64,000 bases of DNA from Agroathelia rolfsii (taxonomy: Eukaryota > Basidiomycota > Agaricomycetes > Amylocorticiales > Amylocorticiaceae): NCBI GenBank assembly GCA_018343915.1, contig JABRWF010000002.1, positions 992,001-1,056,000 on the forward strand, read 5' to 3'. This document shows positions 1-11,445 of the stretch, one piece after another. Each line of letters opens with the position of its first letter. Position 1 is the first letter of the stretch. Both the position numbers and the translations under genes were made by a program. The notes under the pieces were generated by a model that did not search any database, was not told the DNA's origin, and worked only from the letters and a program-made list of their open reading frames with translations.

Positions 1-579
1 CTGGCCTTTTAGAGACAGCTTTTGTCTGTCAACATACAACTGGTGGACAGGTAGTTACTTTCTGATATAGTACTGGGCATGACAAGCCCTTACACTTGGA
101 AATTTTGCTGCAATGGCCTTCTTCAGATCGCCAACGGTTACCGAGGACAAAGAGCCAGGAACGTCCACGGTCGCGGGGAACCGCTTCGAGGGCTTTTGGC
201 TTGCAGAGATGACGGTTACAGAAACCATTTAGGGAGATAGAACAGATTCGAGGGGTCAGTCGACGAGCAGACACGTTCTAATACCCTGTGCTTGTGGGAA
301 ACCTGGACTATGTTGGTGAGAAGGTAAGCCTGATTCCGGCTAACTCGCGACCCCACTCCGTTTCGTTCGGGATTCGGTATAATCATGAGCCCGGGCCGGC
401 TTTGGCGACTAGCTTCGTCTCGCATTGGTACGTCACAGTCAGCTTGAACAGCAGCATTCACCATGATATCACAAAGCACAAAATATCTTATCCCAAAGAG
501 GGCTACTGGCTTCCCCAACTCTCGCCTCTGTAGAAGTATTTACATCTAAGCTGGATAGCCTTTTTTTTCTTGTCCCTAA
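1..579. other. 5' edge of window, no recognised gene
   Basis: No recognisable protein family is seen on either strand. Short open frames exist (for example on the minus strand over 216-518) but have no family motif and no supporting splice structure. The stretch may hold the promoter and the missing first exon of the hydrolase that follows. Confidence 0.4.
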
Positions 580-1827
580 TTCTGGCCGTCACGATTTGCT
601 TCAGGATCATTTGCGTCATCGTTGCCCCAACCAGTAGAACTCGAATACGACGTCCTAGCACCACATAACGGGGATGTAAAAACACGCCCACTTGTTATAA
701 TTCATGGCCTTTTGTGAGGACTAGAGTTGACGACAGGTGCAATGGTCTCTTTCTAACTTGTGTATCAGTGGGTCGAAACGCAACTGGCTATCCTTGTCCA
801 AGGCTTTCCATAAAGACCTGAACAGAGCCATATACTCCCTTGTATGTGATACTCATTATCTCTCGATTCTTTTGCACCGACCTACCGCTCCCTAAGGATC
901 TCCGTAACTCTGGATCATCTCCACATGCCAGGCCCATGACGGTATGTATTTCATCTACGCGCATGTCAACTTTGCTAATGGACTCAAAGTACGAAGCCAT
1001 GGCGTCAGACATCTTGCACTTCCTTCAGAAACATGGCCTGAAGGATGTCTCGCTACTGGGGCACTCCATGTATGTTTATCACCAAAAACATTCGTACAAA
1101 TCTCACCATGCAGTTAGGGGTGGTAAAGCTGCCATGTCTGTTGCCCTCTCACCTGAATTGCCGGATGGTCTACTCACAAATCTCATCGTCGCTGACATCG
1201 CACCCTCTCGTGGTGCCCTCTCTCCCGAATTTCGCTCCTACACTGAAGCCATGAAGAAAATACAGCACGGGAACGTCAAATCCCGTAAAGAGGCACAAGA
1301 TATCTTGTCAGAATATGAAAAGGTTGGCAAAACTAAACAAATCCTCATCATCATGGCTTCCATCTAAACTCTGTCTCCAGGATTCGGGCGTCCGGGCATT
1401 CTTATTGACTAACCTTAACATACCGTCATCTGGTGAACCAGTAAATTTTAAAATACCTATAGACATTCTAGACGAAGCTATCTCCGACATCGGGGACTTT
1501 CCCTATGCTCCCGATGAAACGGGATGGCATGGGCGGACTCTCTTCATCAAAGGGACAAAATCCAAGTACATCAATCGACACAACATCCCAACTGCCAAGG
1601 CGTTGTTCCCCAATTCGCGACTGGAAGAACTAGACGCTTCTCACTGGGGTGAGTCACAATTATACTTAAAGCTTTAGGGAGCTTATTATCGATGTATTCA
1701 TGGTGTAGTGCACGCCGAAAAGTGAGTTTTTATTTTTATTTTTTATGTGACCGAGCCTCGCTAAAATGATATGCTCAGGCCGCATGAATTCAAGAAACTT
1801 GTGGTGGACTTTATCGATGATGCTTAA
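580..1827 (+). CDS. Alpha/beta hydrolase, ABHD11/Imo32-like (5' end unresolved)
   Basis: Serine hydrolase of the alpha/beta fold. The spliced frame reads VIIHGL (oxyanion-loop strand, about 680-705), then GSKRNWLSLSK, LRNSGSSPHA, the nucleophile elbow GHSMGG split by an intron near 1070, the IVADIAPS strand and the C-terminal SHWVHAEKP carrying the catalytic His. These blocks in this order are typical of ABHD11 and yeast Imo32, mitochondrial hydrolases of uncertain substrate. At least six short introns are needed, the last two framing a tiny exon (about 1708-1720). The frame opens after a TAA at 577-579 with no ATG before the VELEYD start of the domain, so the initiator must lie in an upstream exon that I cannot place, or the 5' end is lost. 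The end is secure: DFIDDA then TAA at 1825-1827. Confidence 0.8.
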
Positions 1828-2779
1828 CGCATTCACAACGATAGCACCAACGCTACTATTAAACATAAAATATAGAATCGATCCATACCGCCAGTCAACC
1901 TCGTTTTTGTATATTATCCTATCAACTAATCTTCGTAGACAAAAACGAATACAATAACTCACCTGATTCGAAGGTGCTATAGCAATGACTACTACTTCAC
2001 TTGGGAAAGCTTCCCTAGGATTGGGCCTGCTATATAGTTTAGTCTCCCGCAGGCAGACTCTGACCGCTCATTATGCTCACTTGAATCAGATATGTAACTC
2101 AGGCTGACCTTTAGCATTACTTGACTTGGATCCTCCGATCAAACGCCGCAATAAACTCCCGTTCATTCAGTCCAGACCTCTCAAAGACCTCAACTTTCGT
2201 CTTATGTCTGACCATGACGTCGGATCGCACTGCTGTCTACTAGCAGGCCAGTTTGGGATCAAATACTTGTACCGTATTGCGTCGGAACTTTGACACGATT
2301 GGAGCATCTATCATGTCACCTATCCGGTGTTCTTCATTATTCTCCTTTAGTACAACATTGGCTATCAGGAACTCTGGATTATTTATAACTCCGAATTGAA
2401 CGTTTCGGAGCAATCAGCTCAGAACATGGACATCACTGTCATTGACATTGTATTGTTTCATATTTTTGCAAAGTCATAATATCGACCATAATTTGGTTTC
2501 ACCGTAACCTTCATTCCTTTATATCGTCGACTGTAGGGTATTTTGTTTGCTCATAAATCATGCTCTCCCAGGATTCATCATGTCTCATTTGCTCTCTATC
2601 CCGTTCTCGAGGACAACCCGATCGAGTTTACACTCATTAATCTTCGTGATTTCGGAACAGGAGTTGAATCGACTCGGTGGTTGTGCTGTCATTGAACAAG
2701 ATGGGACCTATTTGTTTGCTCTGATGCATGACATTTACATATGGCAACATCCCCTTACAGTTGATGACAGCTGTCATTG
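1828..2779. other. Intergenic, no gene recognised
   Basis: Nothing coding is supported. A block near 2045-2090 resembles 11282-11325 upstream of the third DUF7918 gene, which suggests a shared promoter fragment or old repeat. Confidence 0.4.
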
Positions 2780-2954
2780 TAAATGATGTCCCCTTTACCT
2801 TGCCTAAAGAACGTAGCTGGACGTATCTGTACATAATCATATATAGCATATCTTTGGGTCCGACTAGTATATAATCGCCCTCTCTCTAGGTCCTAGGAGT
2901 GGCCGACCTGTCGTAAGACAACCAAGGACCAAAACCCATTTATCTACTATCAAC
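2780..2954 (+). promoter_or_regulatory. Duplicated promoter of short secreted protein gene 1
   Basis: This block aligns with the 170 bp before the second paralog (start 4666). Shared blocks include ggacgtatctgtacat, a ctttggg/ccttggg box, an agtatataa/agtatatat TATA-like element, a cctagg block and a pyrimidine/A-rich leader ending just before the ATG. Such conservation outside the coding region means the promoter was duplicated with the gene. Confidence 0.6.
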
Positions 2955-3256
2955 ATGCCGCGCATTAAAGTTCTTCTGATCTTTGCTACTTCAAGTTGGT
3001 TTGCGGTAGTGGCGAATTCACTCCCTGTTGGACCCATTCTACCAATCGCTAGCACAGCTCATGAAGTGCGAGAAGAAAATTTGGCCGGAGGCCGTCTTTG
3101 GAAAGATCATGTTCATGCGAGCATATTTGGGGAGCTGCAAGAACGAGAGCCTAACAGTGGTCAGCCTTTCTCATCTTACGTTCACCGAATGACAATATTC
3201 TCAATTCAATTCGTACAGAGATATGGCAGGATGTTGTTCACCAACACATCTCATGA
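2955..3256 (+). CDS. Short secreted protein, tandem paralog 1
   Basis: 80-residue protein from two exons (2955-3159 and 3219-3256; phase-1 intron, donor gtcagc, acceptor tacag). Residues 1-22 form a signal peptide: basic start MPRIK, hydrophobic core, cut probably after VANS. The mature chain has no cysteines and holds LWKDHVHASI followed by a conserved linker LQEREPNSE and a second, related IWQDVVHQHIS. The paralog at 4666 shares all these elements and the intron position. There is no KR/RR pair of the kind cut by Kex2. I recognise no known family; a secreted peptide or small effector is inference. The intron is supported because it restores the homologous C-terminal motif; read-through would give a different, unmatched tail. 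Confidence 0.65.
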
Positions 3257-4480
3257 AATATATTAGCCTCGTCTCCATCCAGTCCATAATCCTTATCCTT
3301 GTTTTCATTTCCTATATTTGTGGCTCGAACAGCTCATGGTCTATTCATTTGAGTTTACCCGTACAATCTCTTGTAGTTTTGTCGCTTATTCATTGCTCGC
3401 TTTTATCTATTAAGTATTTATAAATCAAATATCATCTGTACTGAATATACAGTACATAAATAAAGCTAACAAATTATCCATGCTCGATCAAGGAGCAGAG
3501 CCAGGAAGCTCCCGCCCGTGCAGCTGCTCCATGGGACTAGTAGTGTTTAGTGACCATGGGACCCGGAATTTTATCTTTTCTAAAAAGTATGAGTTCCTTA
3601 CAAATCACATCATTTACATTTGTGTGCACAAGTCATCTCTTTGTTAGAGTACACATTTAAGTTGGTTATTGTTGATTGTGAGGGCACACCCTCCTTTCGA
3701 TTGGCTGCACAAAGCACGGGTCCGTGCTAATTACCCAAAATATTCGATTAATTTCGACCTGCTGTGTAACAGGCTTTTTTTTTATCTTGACTCAGACCCT
3801 TCAATCAACTTCAATCAAAGGCCTCGGCCCAAACAAGCCCCCATCTATTCAACCCTAGTCTCTAAACATAAATATCAACACTCGCTTATTTCCTTATTAT
3901 GACTATCAAATCACACTGCACACCAGTGCTCCCAGTGTTTGACATCGAAGACTTCGGGCTGCACGATATCACGTCGGGAATTTGATATGACTGAAGTCTT
4001 CATCACCTCAATCTCACCTATCTGGGACTCTTGATTCTCACTGAACTCCGACATGGCACCGCCCATTAAAAGCCTTGGGTATATAACTATAGCTCGGGTG
4101 TTTCGCACCAATCAATTCAGGATTTACTCATCATTACTATCTCCATTTCATTTTATCCTGAAACCATAATGTTGAGAATGACTTGAATTTGTCTGACAGG
4201 TTAAACACTGGTAATTCATTCATGCTGTCGACACGAGATAGCCCAGTTGTGCGTGAATTATGATTGAATTCTATCCTTCCTAACCTTAGTGTTCGCTTTG
4301 CTGGTTTTAAGCTGAAAGCGAGTCTGTTTGGGGAAATCTGATCTTACAGACACGTGCACCAGCCTCGACCATCTGGGATAGTATGAAATCAATATATTTC
4401 AAAGTTGACTCGCATAAAAAAGGTAAGACCTGTGTGTTTACTTTGATGTATGTCAATCACATAACACCACTAACTCTCTG
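3257..4480. other. Intergenic between the two secreted-protein paralogs
   Basis: AT-rich spacer. I see no gene and no third copy of the secreted family here. Confidence 0.4.
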
Positions 4481-4499
4481 CGTTGATGGTTGCTGCCCT

Positions 4500-4665
4500 C
4501 GCAAATGATGCTTTGTTTGGCTTGCCTCGAGAGCATGAATGGACGTATCTGTACATGCACTGCATCTCCTTGGGTGTAACCAGTATATATTGACCTACTT
4601 CCTAGGCCCAGAAAATGTGTATTATACGACAAGATACAACCATCCCATTTATTTATACTATTACC
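4500..4665 (+). promoter_or_regulatory. Duplicated promoter of short secreted protein gene 2
   Basis: Counterpart of 2780-2954, with the same order of elements: tggacgtatctgtacatg, ccttggg, agtatatat, cctagg, then a pyrimidine/A-rich leader ending at the ATG. Confidence 0.6.
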
Positions 4666-4982
4666 ATGCCACATATTAAAGCTCTCTTGATCCTTGCTAC
4701 TTATTTTGCGCTAGTCGCCCATTCACTTCCACTCAAGTCCATTGAACCCATTACTAGCACTATTAGCGTTCCCTATGGGTTTGGAAATGGCGGACACTTG
4801 AATCCCAATAATGGAAATCTCTGGAAAGATCATGTACATTTGTCTATATCTAGGGGATTGCAAGAGCGAGAGCCAGACGGTGGTTAGTCTTTTGCTTGGT
4901 TTTATGCTTACCGAATGCCAATGTTATTTGTACAGAACTCTGGAGAGGAGGTGTTCATCAGTCCATCTCACAAGATACATAG
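4666..4982 (+). CDS. Short secreted protein, tandem paralog 2
   Basis: 87-residue paralog of the protein at 2955, from exons 4666-4882 and 4936-4982 with the intron at the same place and phase (donor gttagt). Signal peptide MPHIKALLILATYFALVAHS, then a Gly/Asn-rich insert (GFGNGGHLNPNNGN) absent from paralog 1, LWKDHVHLSIS, the linker GLQEREPDGE, and a second motif LWRGGVHQSIS. The W-x(3)-VH-x-SI unit is thus present twice in each protein, about 20 residues apart. An upstream in-frame ATG at 4615 exists, but the homologous start and signal peptide favour 4666. Function unknown. Divergence is moderate while signal peptide, repeats, intron and promoter are kept, which suggests a functional gene pair. 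Confidence 0.65.
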
Positions 4983-5428
4983 CTCTGTCTCCTTTTGGCT
5001 CGGTCCTCTGCGTTGTTTTTATCTCTGGACATTTACGATTATCATGAGTGAAATGCTCCTTAGCTTTATTACTTGTTTATTTATCCCTCCTATCTATCGA
5101 ATATTTATGATTTGTATCAAGTACATACAGCTGGCCTGTAGTATTCCTAAATAGCAAGGATGTAGAGTTACTACTAATCATTATGCATTGTCGATGGCAA
5201 TATAACATACAATACTAGATAGTGTTCTCTGATGACTACAGACAACTATGACAAGCCTGTCCGCAACTATTAGATATCGGATACATACAGGACAAACACC
5301 AGCGCTTAATCTGTATTTATTCAGATGGTTAAATCCGGTTTCACTTGGTTTAACCTCTTATAATAATTATAGGGAACTAGATATAGGGCTATATTAGTCT
5401 TCTTATTCAAAAAGGCTGCTAAAGATTA
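4983..5428. other. Intergenic, no gene recognised
   Basis: Likely 3' untranslated regions of the secreted-protein gene and, from the other side, of the lipase. Nothing else is seen. Confidence 0.4.
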
Positions 5429-7653
5429 TCACTCACTATGATCAGTAGCAGGTCCACCCCACGACACCACAAGTCTAAGCAATGCAATGAGGTCTATCCC
5501 CAACCCAAATACTTCCACTAACTTGGGACGTCTCCGCATAGGGGGCGGAATCGGCTCTGTCTTTTTGCTCTCGACAACACAGACGGAAGATCCTGCACGC
5601 AAAGAGCCCTTGATAATCTCAAGCGCGGACGGATGATGTAGAGAAATTCCTGTGAGTCGAATGCCTGCGGTGCCAAAATGACCGTCTGTGAATCCAATAA
5701 TGTCAGCAATTGAGACTTAGAGGGAAAGATGAGCAAGCGAACAGTTGAGTAGGCTAGTCTTGGGTAGCACAGCTCTGTTCTCTTCATGATCAGCAAGACC
5801 AGGTGGTACATGAGTAACAATATCCCAGCGATCTATGACACGCCAGAGGGATTTAGATGTATCTCCGAATGGTGTGGATGATGCAAATTCAAAGGCGGAG
5901 ATGAAGTTTGCATCGACTACACGGGGCGTCCCATACATGTAACCTGGATGATCGCAATTCGAATGGGCAACGTCAACTGATCTGCTCAGAAGGATCACCT
6001 ACCTTGCCGTAAGACCAGGTCTTCTCCCAAATCCTCGGGTGCAAAGAGCAGGCGTGCATATAGTAATGATGCAATTGCACTTCCGAGCGAGTGACCCTAC
6101 AATGTTATCAAGTGTGATGAGAGATCCGATAGATGTTGACATGAATATGACTAGTCGTACAGTAATCCAGAGATTAACTTTGTCTCCCTGTCCATTCCTC
6201 ATCCTTCTTGCAACGTGCTTCAGGCTTCGCAAGATACTACCATATGGATCTGCTTGACTCTCCATACCAGGTGCTAAGCTCATGTAGAAACCTTGATGAA
6301 CAGCGCCTTTTCCGAAGAACGTCTGCCCATCATGATGATTGATGGTGGCATCGACAAGGAACTCGCTGAAGTTGGTTGGACTGGTCCCTTTAAACACGAT
6401 CACGATCCAACGATCATCAGCCTGTGTGGATGTCGCCTTCGGCCAGAACAAGCCGCAGAAGGGGCCACCGATTGCTAGCCAGAGACTTGAGTCTACACAG
6501 GAAAACGAGGCAGAGCGGATATATTCTCACAGGTAAAATCAGTGACCGAAGAAAAATTCAGTCCCCAAGATGCAGCTTGGGTTATGATATGACGTGAACC
6601 TTCCACGATCAAGTTCGCCCTACGAGTTCAATCATTGTTAAAAACGTTCAGTGGTAACGTTAGGAAGTGGTATAATTTTATTCACACTTGTCGCTGTCTT
6701 TCAACCTCATTGATATCTTCCCGTTTGGATATCTTTGCAGCTTCCTTGACATACTTGTCATCCCTCTCATATATCAATGAACAAAAGATTATGAACGCCT
6801 TTGCAATATCGAGATTGAAATAACGAGTGCTTTTTAAAGAGGGAACACCATAATCAGATTATTTCTCTTGTTTGGTTTGCATAACTGTGACACACCTCAT
6901 TGTATCTTCATCGTCTCCCGTACGGGTCGATTGAGAAATAGGGATGCCCAAGGCTGTACAAAGCCGTTTGAGTTCTGGAAGAGACGGGAAGGATATTTTG
7001 ATGACTTACGATTAACCAGCGACTTCCGCGCTAGATTCAGAATAGCTTCGACAGTCTCGTTATCAAATATCGTAGGCTCCAGCTAGCATCTGTAAGTTAC
7101 GGCCGAATTCGTATTTAGAGAGACCATCTCACCATATTCACCGCACTCAGACCAGAGCCAAATTCTTCGCTGAACCAGTTACCAAGCTTCTGCACACCGA
7201 ACCAGCCCGAAACCAGAAAAATGGTTTCAATGGACAGTAGGGCGAAGTGAATGATAGGAAGGACGATAAGTGCAAAGCTTGCACCAAATGGATCGGCCGC
7301 AACTGTTTGCGGCGATGTAAGGATAGCAAACGAGTACTTCGACGCCGAATGTCTTAAGAAATGTAAGAGTGCTCGTAGTTTGTGCGCCCTTTTGCGTGCA
7401 ATGCCTATACGAGTGTGGCTGTAGAAATCAGAAGGAAGCCTGGATTGGGCAGAGATCTCCCTGGCATGCTGCTGGAGGACATGTTGTTGGGTCTCGTCGA
7501 GATCGTCTAGCGAGCAAGATGTCTTGGCGTGGCCGTTGCGCATACTAACAATGTTCTTAACCTGAGATGAGAGAGTAAGTTGGTAACGACTTGGAAGAGA
7601 GCACTTTTATCACAAGCTTCATGGGCACCGCCGACGGCATCGTAGGCCGCCAT
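5429..7653 (-). CDS. Class 3 lipase (alpha/beta hydrolase) with N-terminal membrane segment
   Basis: Many-exon gene. Reading from the 5' end: MAAYDAVGGAHE; MRNGHAKTSCSLDDLDETQ; a hydrophobic stretch (FALIVLPIIHFALLSIETIF) likely to be a membrane anchor; LEPTIFDNETVEAI; LKRLCTALGIPISQ; FNLDIAKAFIIF; NLIVEGSRHIITQAASWGL; then the catalytic part IVIVFKGTSPTNFSEFLVDA, the nucleophile elbow GHSLGS near 6090, GYMYGTPRVVDANFISAF, WRVIDRWDIVTHVPPGLAD (catalytic Asp region) and a C-terminal block with LHHPSALE ending in TGA at 5429-5431. This is the Lipase_3 fold; the substrate is probably acylglycerol. The start is uncertain: joining the ATG at 7653 to the exon holding MRNGH needs a 29-nt intron or a frameshift, otherwise the start is 7543. 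Confidence 0.8.
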
Positions 7654-8425
7654 GATCAAGATGGTTATAATCAGGAACAGCAGTGAATTCTTATTTGCGG
7701 AATGATGTCATCACAATAGTTGAATACACATTTAGAACATTGCACATGCTTGGAAGACCCCAAACGAGGGGAGGATAAGAGGCGCATGTGCCCGATTTTC
7801 GACTATTTAGAAGCTACCTATTTCCAGAAAATTGAATCTCAAAGGCTGCTTGATTCAGAACTTGCTTTTATTGTCAAACGACCTGATGATCTTCGTCGTG
7901 CGTACTACCAGTATCTGAAATTGTTGATAGAGTAAAAAAAAAAAGGATGCCTAGAGGTTTTAATACGTTGAAAATTAACAAATATCTGAAGATTCCAACA
8001 GAAACTGGAGTTCAGAGTTACGATGGGAAATTATAGTCAAAGTTGCTGCGCATTTGCATGACTAAAACACGCTAAACTGTCAAAATAGCTTGCAAAACGT
8101 TGTGTAGATTATATAATTCAAACAACTCAACAGCAAGATGCTTCCGACGTGCTTCCATCCTATTTCGGAAACATGTCTTCCCGAGTCAGCCGCCGCACAA
8201 GTCCTGGCATGGACGCTACAGCTGGGTCAGACACTCTCGACGCTACATGCACTGTACCTAGGGACTAGTTTATATCTCCTCGATTACCCTTTTGATTGTG
8301 CCGTCATCCAGACCTCTGTTTCTTTCTTGCCACTTGTACTCAACTCCAGACCTCAAGTCGTTAAGCCCATTTATTGGCAATTCGAGTTGCCAGTGACCTC
8401 GCAGTGCCCTATCATCGGCATTACG
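7654..8425. other. Intergenic, probably shared promoter region
   Basis: A 71-codon open frame at 7720-7935 has no family motif. An open frame from 8138 runs in frame into the DUF7918 start at 8426, but its residues do not resemble the other copies, all of which start a few residues before the EFSAW motif. Confidence 0.4.
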
Positions 8426-9684
8426 ATGTTGTATCTAAACGAATTCTCTGCGTGGCTATCTGTGGACGGAAAGGAGATCCCTACGTATCAAGAGCATTTC
8501 CTTGAAGATGGAAAGACCGTAACTGGATGGATTGCCTCCGAGGATGGCCAGGGATTTACAATTAACTGGCGTGATAGTCTGCGTACCACAAGCACACAAG
8601 GCAAATAAATACATCTTATATCTTGTATCTGTTACTTGATTACTTATTTCTGACATAGGACGTGTGATACTGGATGGTGTTCCTTGTGGTTGCAAACTAA
8701 TCAAGGATGCAGACAACGACTAGGCTTCTCTGACACTGCATATAAAGCAGGTCAATGCACAGGGGAAGACCAATTCAGACCTTTCCAGTTCTCTACTCTG
8801 AGGGTAACTGGCGAGTCTACTAAGATTGTTTTGTCTCGCAAACGTTTATTTACCTAGCCAACTTAGACGATGAAGATGCACCCATTACGTCCATCTCAGA
8901 AGAAGTTGGGACCATACTGGTGGAGATCAGGCGCATAGAGCTCTTGGATTACGAGGAAATAAGATCTCATGCCCCTAAACGCCGTTCAATCATACCAGAG
9001 ACCCTTGTTGTTCACGAGTCTTCGAAGAAGGCGGGAATACATCGTGTTCAGTGTGTATTACTGAAATATTGCCGTTTCTGTATTTACCACTTAACAATCT
9101 GTAGGTTGGGTCAAGCTGAGACCATGAAGCATCCCAAGAAGCATCACAGAAAGCGCATGAATCATAGAAAGATGGCCCACAAGCTTCTTGATCACCAACC
9201 TGTGGCAACCTTTGTTTTCAAATACAAGCCGTTAGGTATTTCTAAGTTTTCCGCTATACTTCAATATATGCGTCTAACTTCCTACACCATTTGTTCTGTT
9301 AGATATTCTTCAAGCTGATGGCATTGTTCCACTCGTTTCCTCGGCTGCCAAGAGGACACCATCTCTGATTCCAAATAGTTTCTATCGTACACGCACACCA
9401 CTTTTCCTCCCTTCCCAATCCCAAGTCAAACGCGAGGATTTTGTAAATGAACTGGAGATAATTGAAATATCTGAGGATGAAGACTTCGAACTTGAATGCC
9501 CAGGTTCTAGCCCTAATACGGCTATCGAAGTTTGGGATGACGATGTCCAGATAGTCAAGGTATGGACAACGTTTCCATGTTGAAAGGATTGATTTTCATA
9601 ATGCAAAAGGTCGTCCAGTCGTCTGTCATCAAGAAAGAGAAGTCATCTTTCCTCAGCAGCGAAATCATCGATTTAACGATTTGA
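8426..9684 (+). pseudogene. DUF7918 family gene, copy A (frameshifted)
   Basis: First of four tandem DUF7918 copies. Seven exons of the family can be followed: LNEFSAWLSVDGKEI; GWIASEDGQGFTINWRD; the VILDGVPCG strand; RPFQFSTLRVT; DEDAPITSISEEVGTI; VVHESSKKAG; PVATFVFKYKPL; LQADGIVPL; then an acidic tail with IEISEDED and the terminus SSEIIDLTI before TGA at 9682-9684. Two things break it. In exon 3 the frame of VILDGV runs into TAG (AAC GAC TAG near 8717-8719), and reaching RPFQFS needs a one-base shift (113 nt between the two blocks). Two donors are GC rather than GT (8601 and 8811). The intron after the GQ of the first exon, present in copies B-D, is absent. A single sequencing indel could mimic the frameshift; the GC donors alone need not kill it. 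Confidence 0.75.
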
Positions 9685-10171
9685 AGCAATCATACATGAA
9701 TGATACCCGGAGGCTGTTCTATTTCTATTTCTCTTTCTCTTTTTCTGCATCATTACTTTTTCTGAACACCTTGCACATGTGAATACATTATCCCTCTATG
9801 AATTATTCTACCCTATCGCAGTTTAGAGATTAAATACAGGTCATCATAGTTACTATTTGACATGCACTCAGATTCTACTAAGCAGATGGGAGATGCGTCT
9901 ACTGAGTGCTCCCATTCACTCTGTGCGTCATGATCACGGGCATCGCGATCATGTGATCGAGAATACATATCGCGACTCTTGTTCTTGCTCTGTTTCCTTC
10001 GCTGGATGACAACGGCACTGCGGCCGTTGAAACTGGTTACGTATACTCCTTGGTCAGAAACATTGTACATCATATTATATTGATTCTACTACTGAAGCGA
10101 AAAAAAGGACAACAAATAACAAATACTTAGTTTGTATCATTCTGCAACAATAGATCAACGCGAAGACAGGA
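9685..10171. other. Spacer between DUF7918 copies A and B
   Basis: Likely 3' end of copy A and promoter of copy B. I see no gene. Confidence 0.4.
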
Positions 10172-11015
10172 ATGTCACGAATGCACCTAAAAGAGTTTTC
10201 GGCATGGATCACAGTGAACGATCGAGAAGTGACGGTATACCTGCCCGAGATACTGGGAGGTGGAAAAACTGCAATGGGTTGGATTGCCTCTGAGGATAGA
10301 CAGGTTCGCCTCGCCCGCATCATCATGGGGGAACGTGGGGTTGTGTCCTGACATACAACAGAGATTCAGCATCAGTTAGCAAGATTCATGTCATGCTACA
10401 TGCACCGATGGTATGTCTCCTGTGGTAGAAACTGATTCAATTGCGTATGCATACTCTTGGATTAGGATACGTGATACTCGACGGTTTCAATTGCGGCGGC
10501 AAGGTCATCAAAGACAAAGCCATGCGTCAGCAGGACGGGGATATCGCTGCCAAGGATGCTATTAGGGTTTCTAATGAAAAGTCCAGACCCTTCGAATTCT
10601 CGAACCTTGCACCGACCGGTGCGTACATTTGGATTATATTCTGTGTAATATTGAGAACTGTGTTAATTTATGTCCCACTATAGATGACGAAGACGCTCCT
10701 ACAATCTCTGAACTCTCTTATGACTTTGGCACAATTGTTTTAAAGATTAATCGCGTAATGATTCTCGGCTACACCAACCGATCCCAATTCCCATCCGACA
10801 TACCTGATAATCCTGTCTTGCATGAATCATCGAAAAAAGCGGGAATGCGCCGTTGCAGGTGCGCTTCGTGAGCTTCCTCATGAGTTCCCCTTTCAATAAT
10901 CCTTTTCTGCAGTTTTGGACAGTCAAAAAAGTCGACAGTAACCAGGCAATAATGACGAAAAAACATAGATCATGAAGCCGTAGCGACTTTATATTCAAAT
11001 ACAAGTCGCGTCACG
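10172..11015 (+). pseudogene. DUF7918 family gene, copy B (nonsense, truncated)
   Basis: Second tandem copy, closest to copy C. Exon 1 (10172-10303, 132 nt, same length as in C) reads MSRMHLKEFSAWITVNDREV and GWIASEDRQ. Exon 2 begins at 10362 with RFSIS, then TAG at 10377-10379 where C has Trp (ISWKD), a TGG to TAG change. Later blocks remain readable: GYVILDGFNCGGKVIKDKA, RPFEFSNLAPT, DEDAPTISELSYDFGTIVLK, VLHESSKKAGMRR. The FKYK block near 10990 has lost one base relative to copy C, and the last two exons with the nuclear-type basic region and C-terminal motif are missing. The remnant ends near 11015. Confidence 0.8.
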
Positions 11016-11445
11016 TGCCCTTAAACTGGAGCGCTCATCATGATCACTAGTGCATCACTAAGTATCGCTACTTTACACGCGTTAGATATCATACCTATTA
11101 TTAAATTTTTTTGCACGGCGCAATCACATCTTCCTAACTCTGGCTTACTTCAATGATAAAAGAGACGAATCAAAGAAAAGCTCACGATCATGTGATTCGG
11201 GACGACCAGCTCCTGCTTCCGAATATGCAGTTCATTCAAACTTCAAAGGGCAGACAAAGACACCGCGACTACTACATAAGTCTCCATTAGGCAGACTCCG
11301 CCGCTCATTTCGCTCGCCTGAACTGTAATAATACTCATATGTTCACTCTGCCTGCACCATCTGCAACCGTATCGCATTAGGACGCATTCTCTGAGTCACT
11401 TGCATAGTAACATTAAACATTCTGCGGCGATCTTGAATAGCTACA
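11016..11445 (+). other. Spacer and probable promoter of DUF7918 copy C
   Basis: No gene seen. The segment at 11282-11325 resembles 2045-2090. Confidence 0.4.

Noticed and set aside
8138..8425. N-terminal extension of DUF7918 copy A by an in-frame ATG at 8138
   Set aside because: The added residues match nothing in the other three copies, which all start just before EFSAW, and read as translated promoter.
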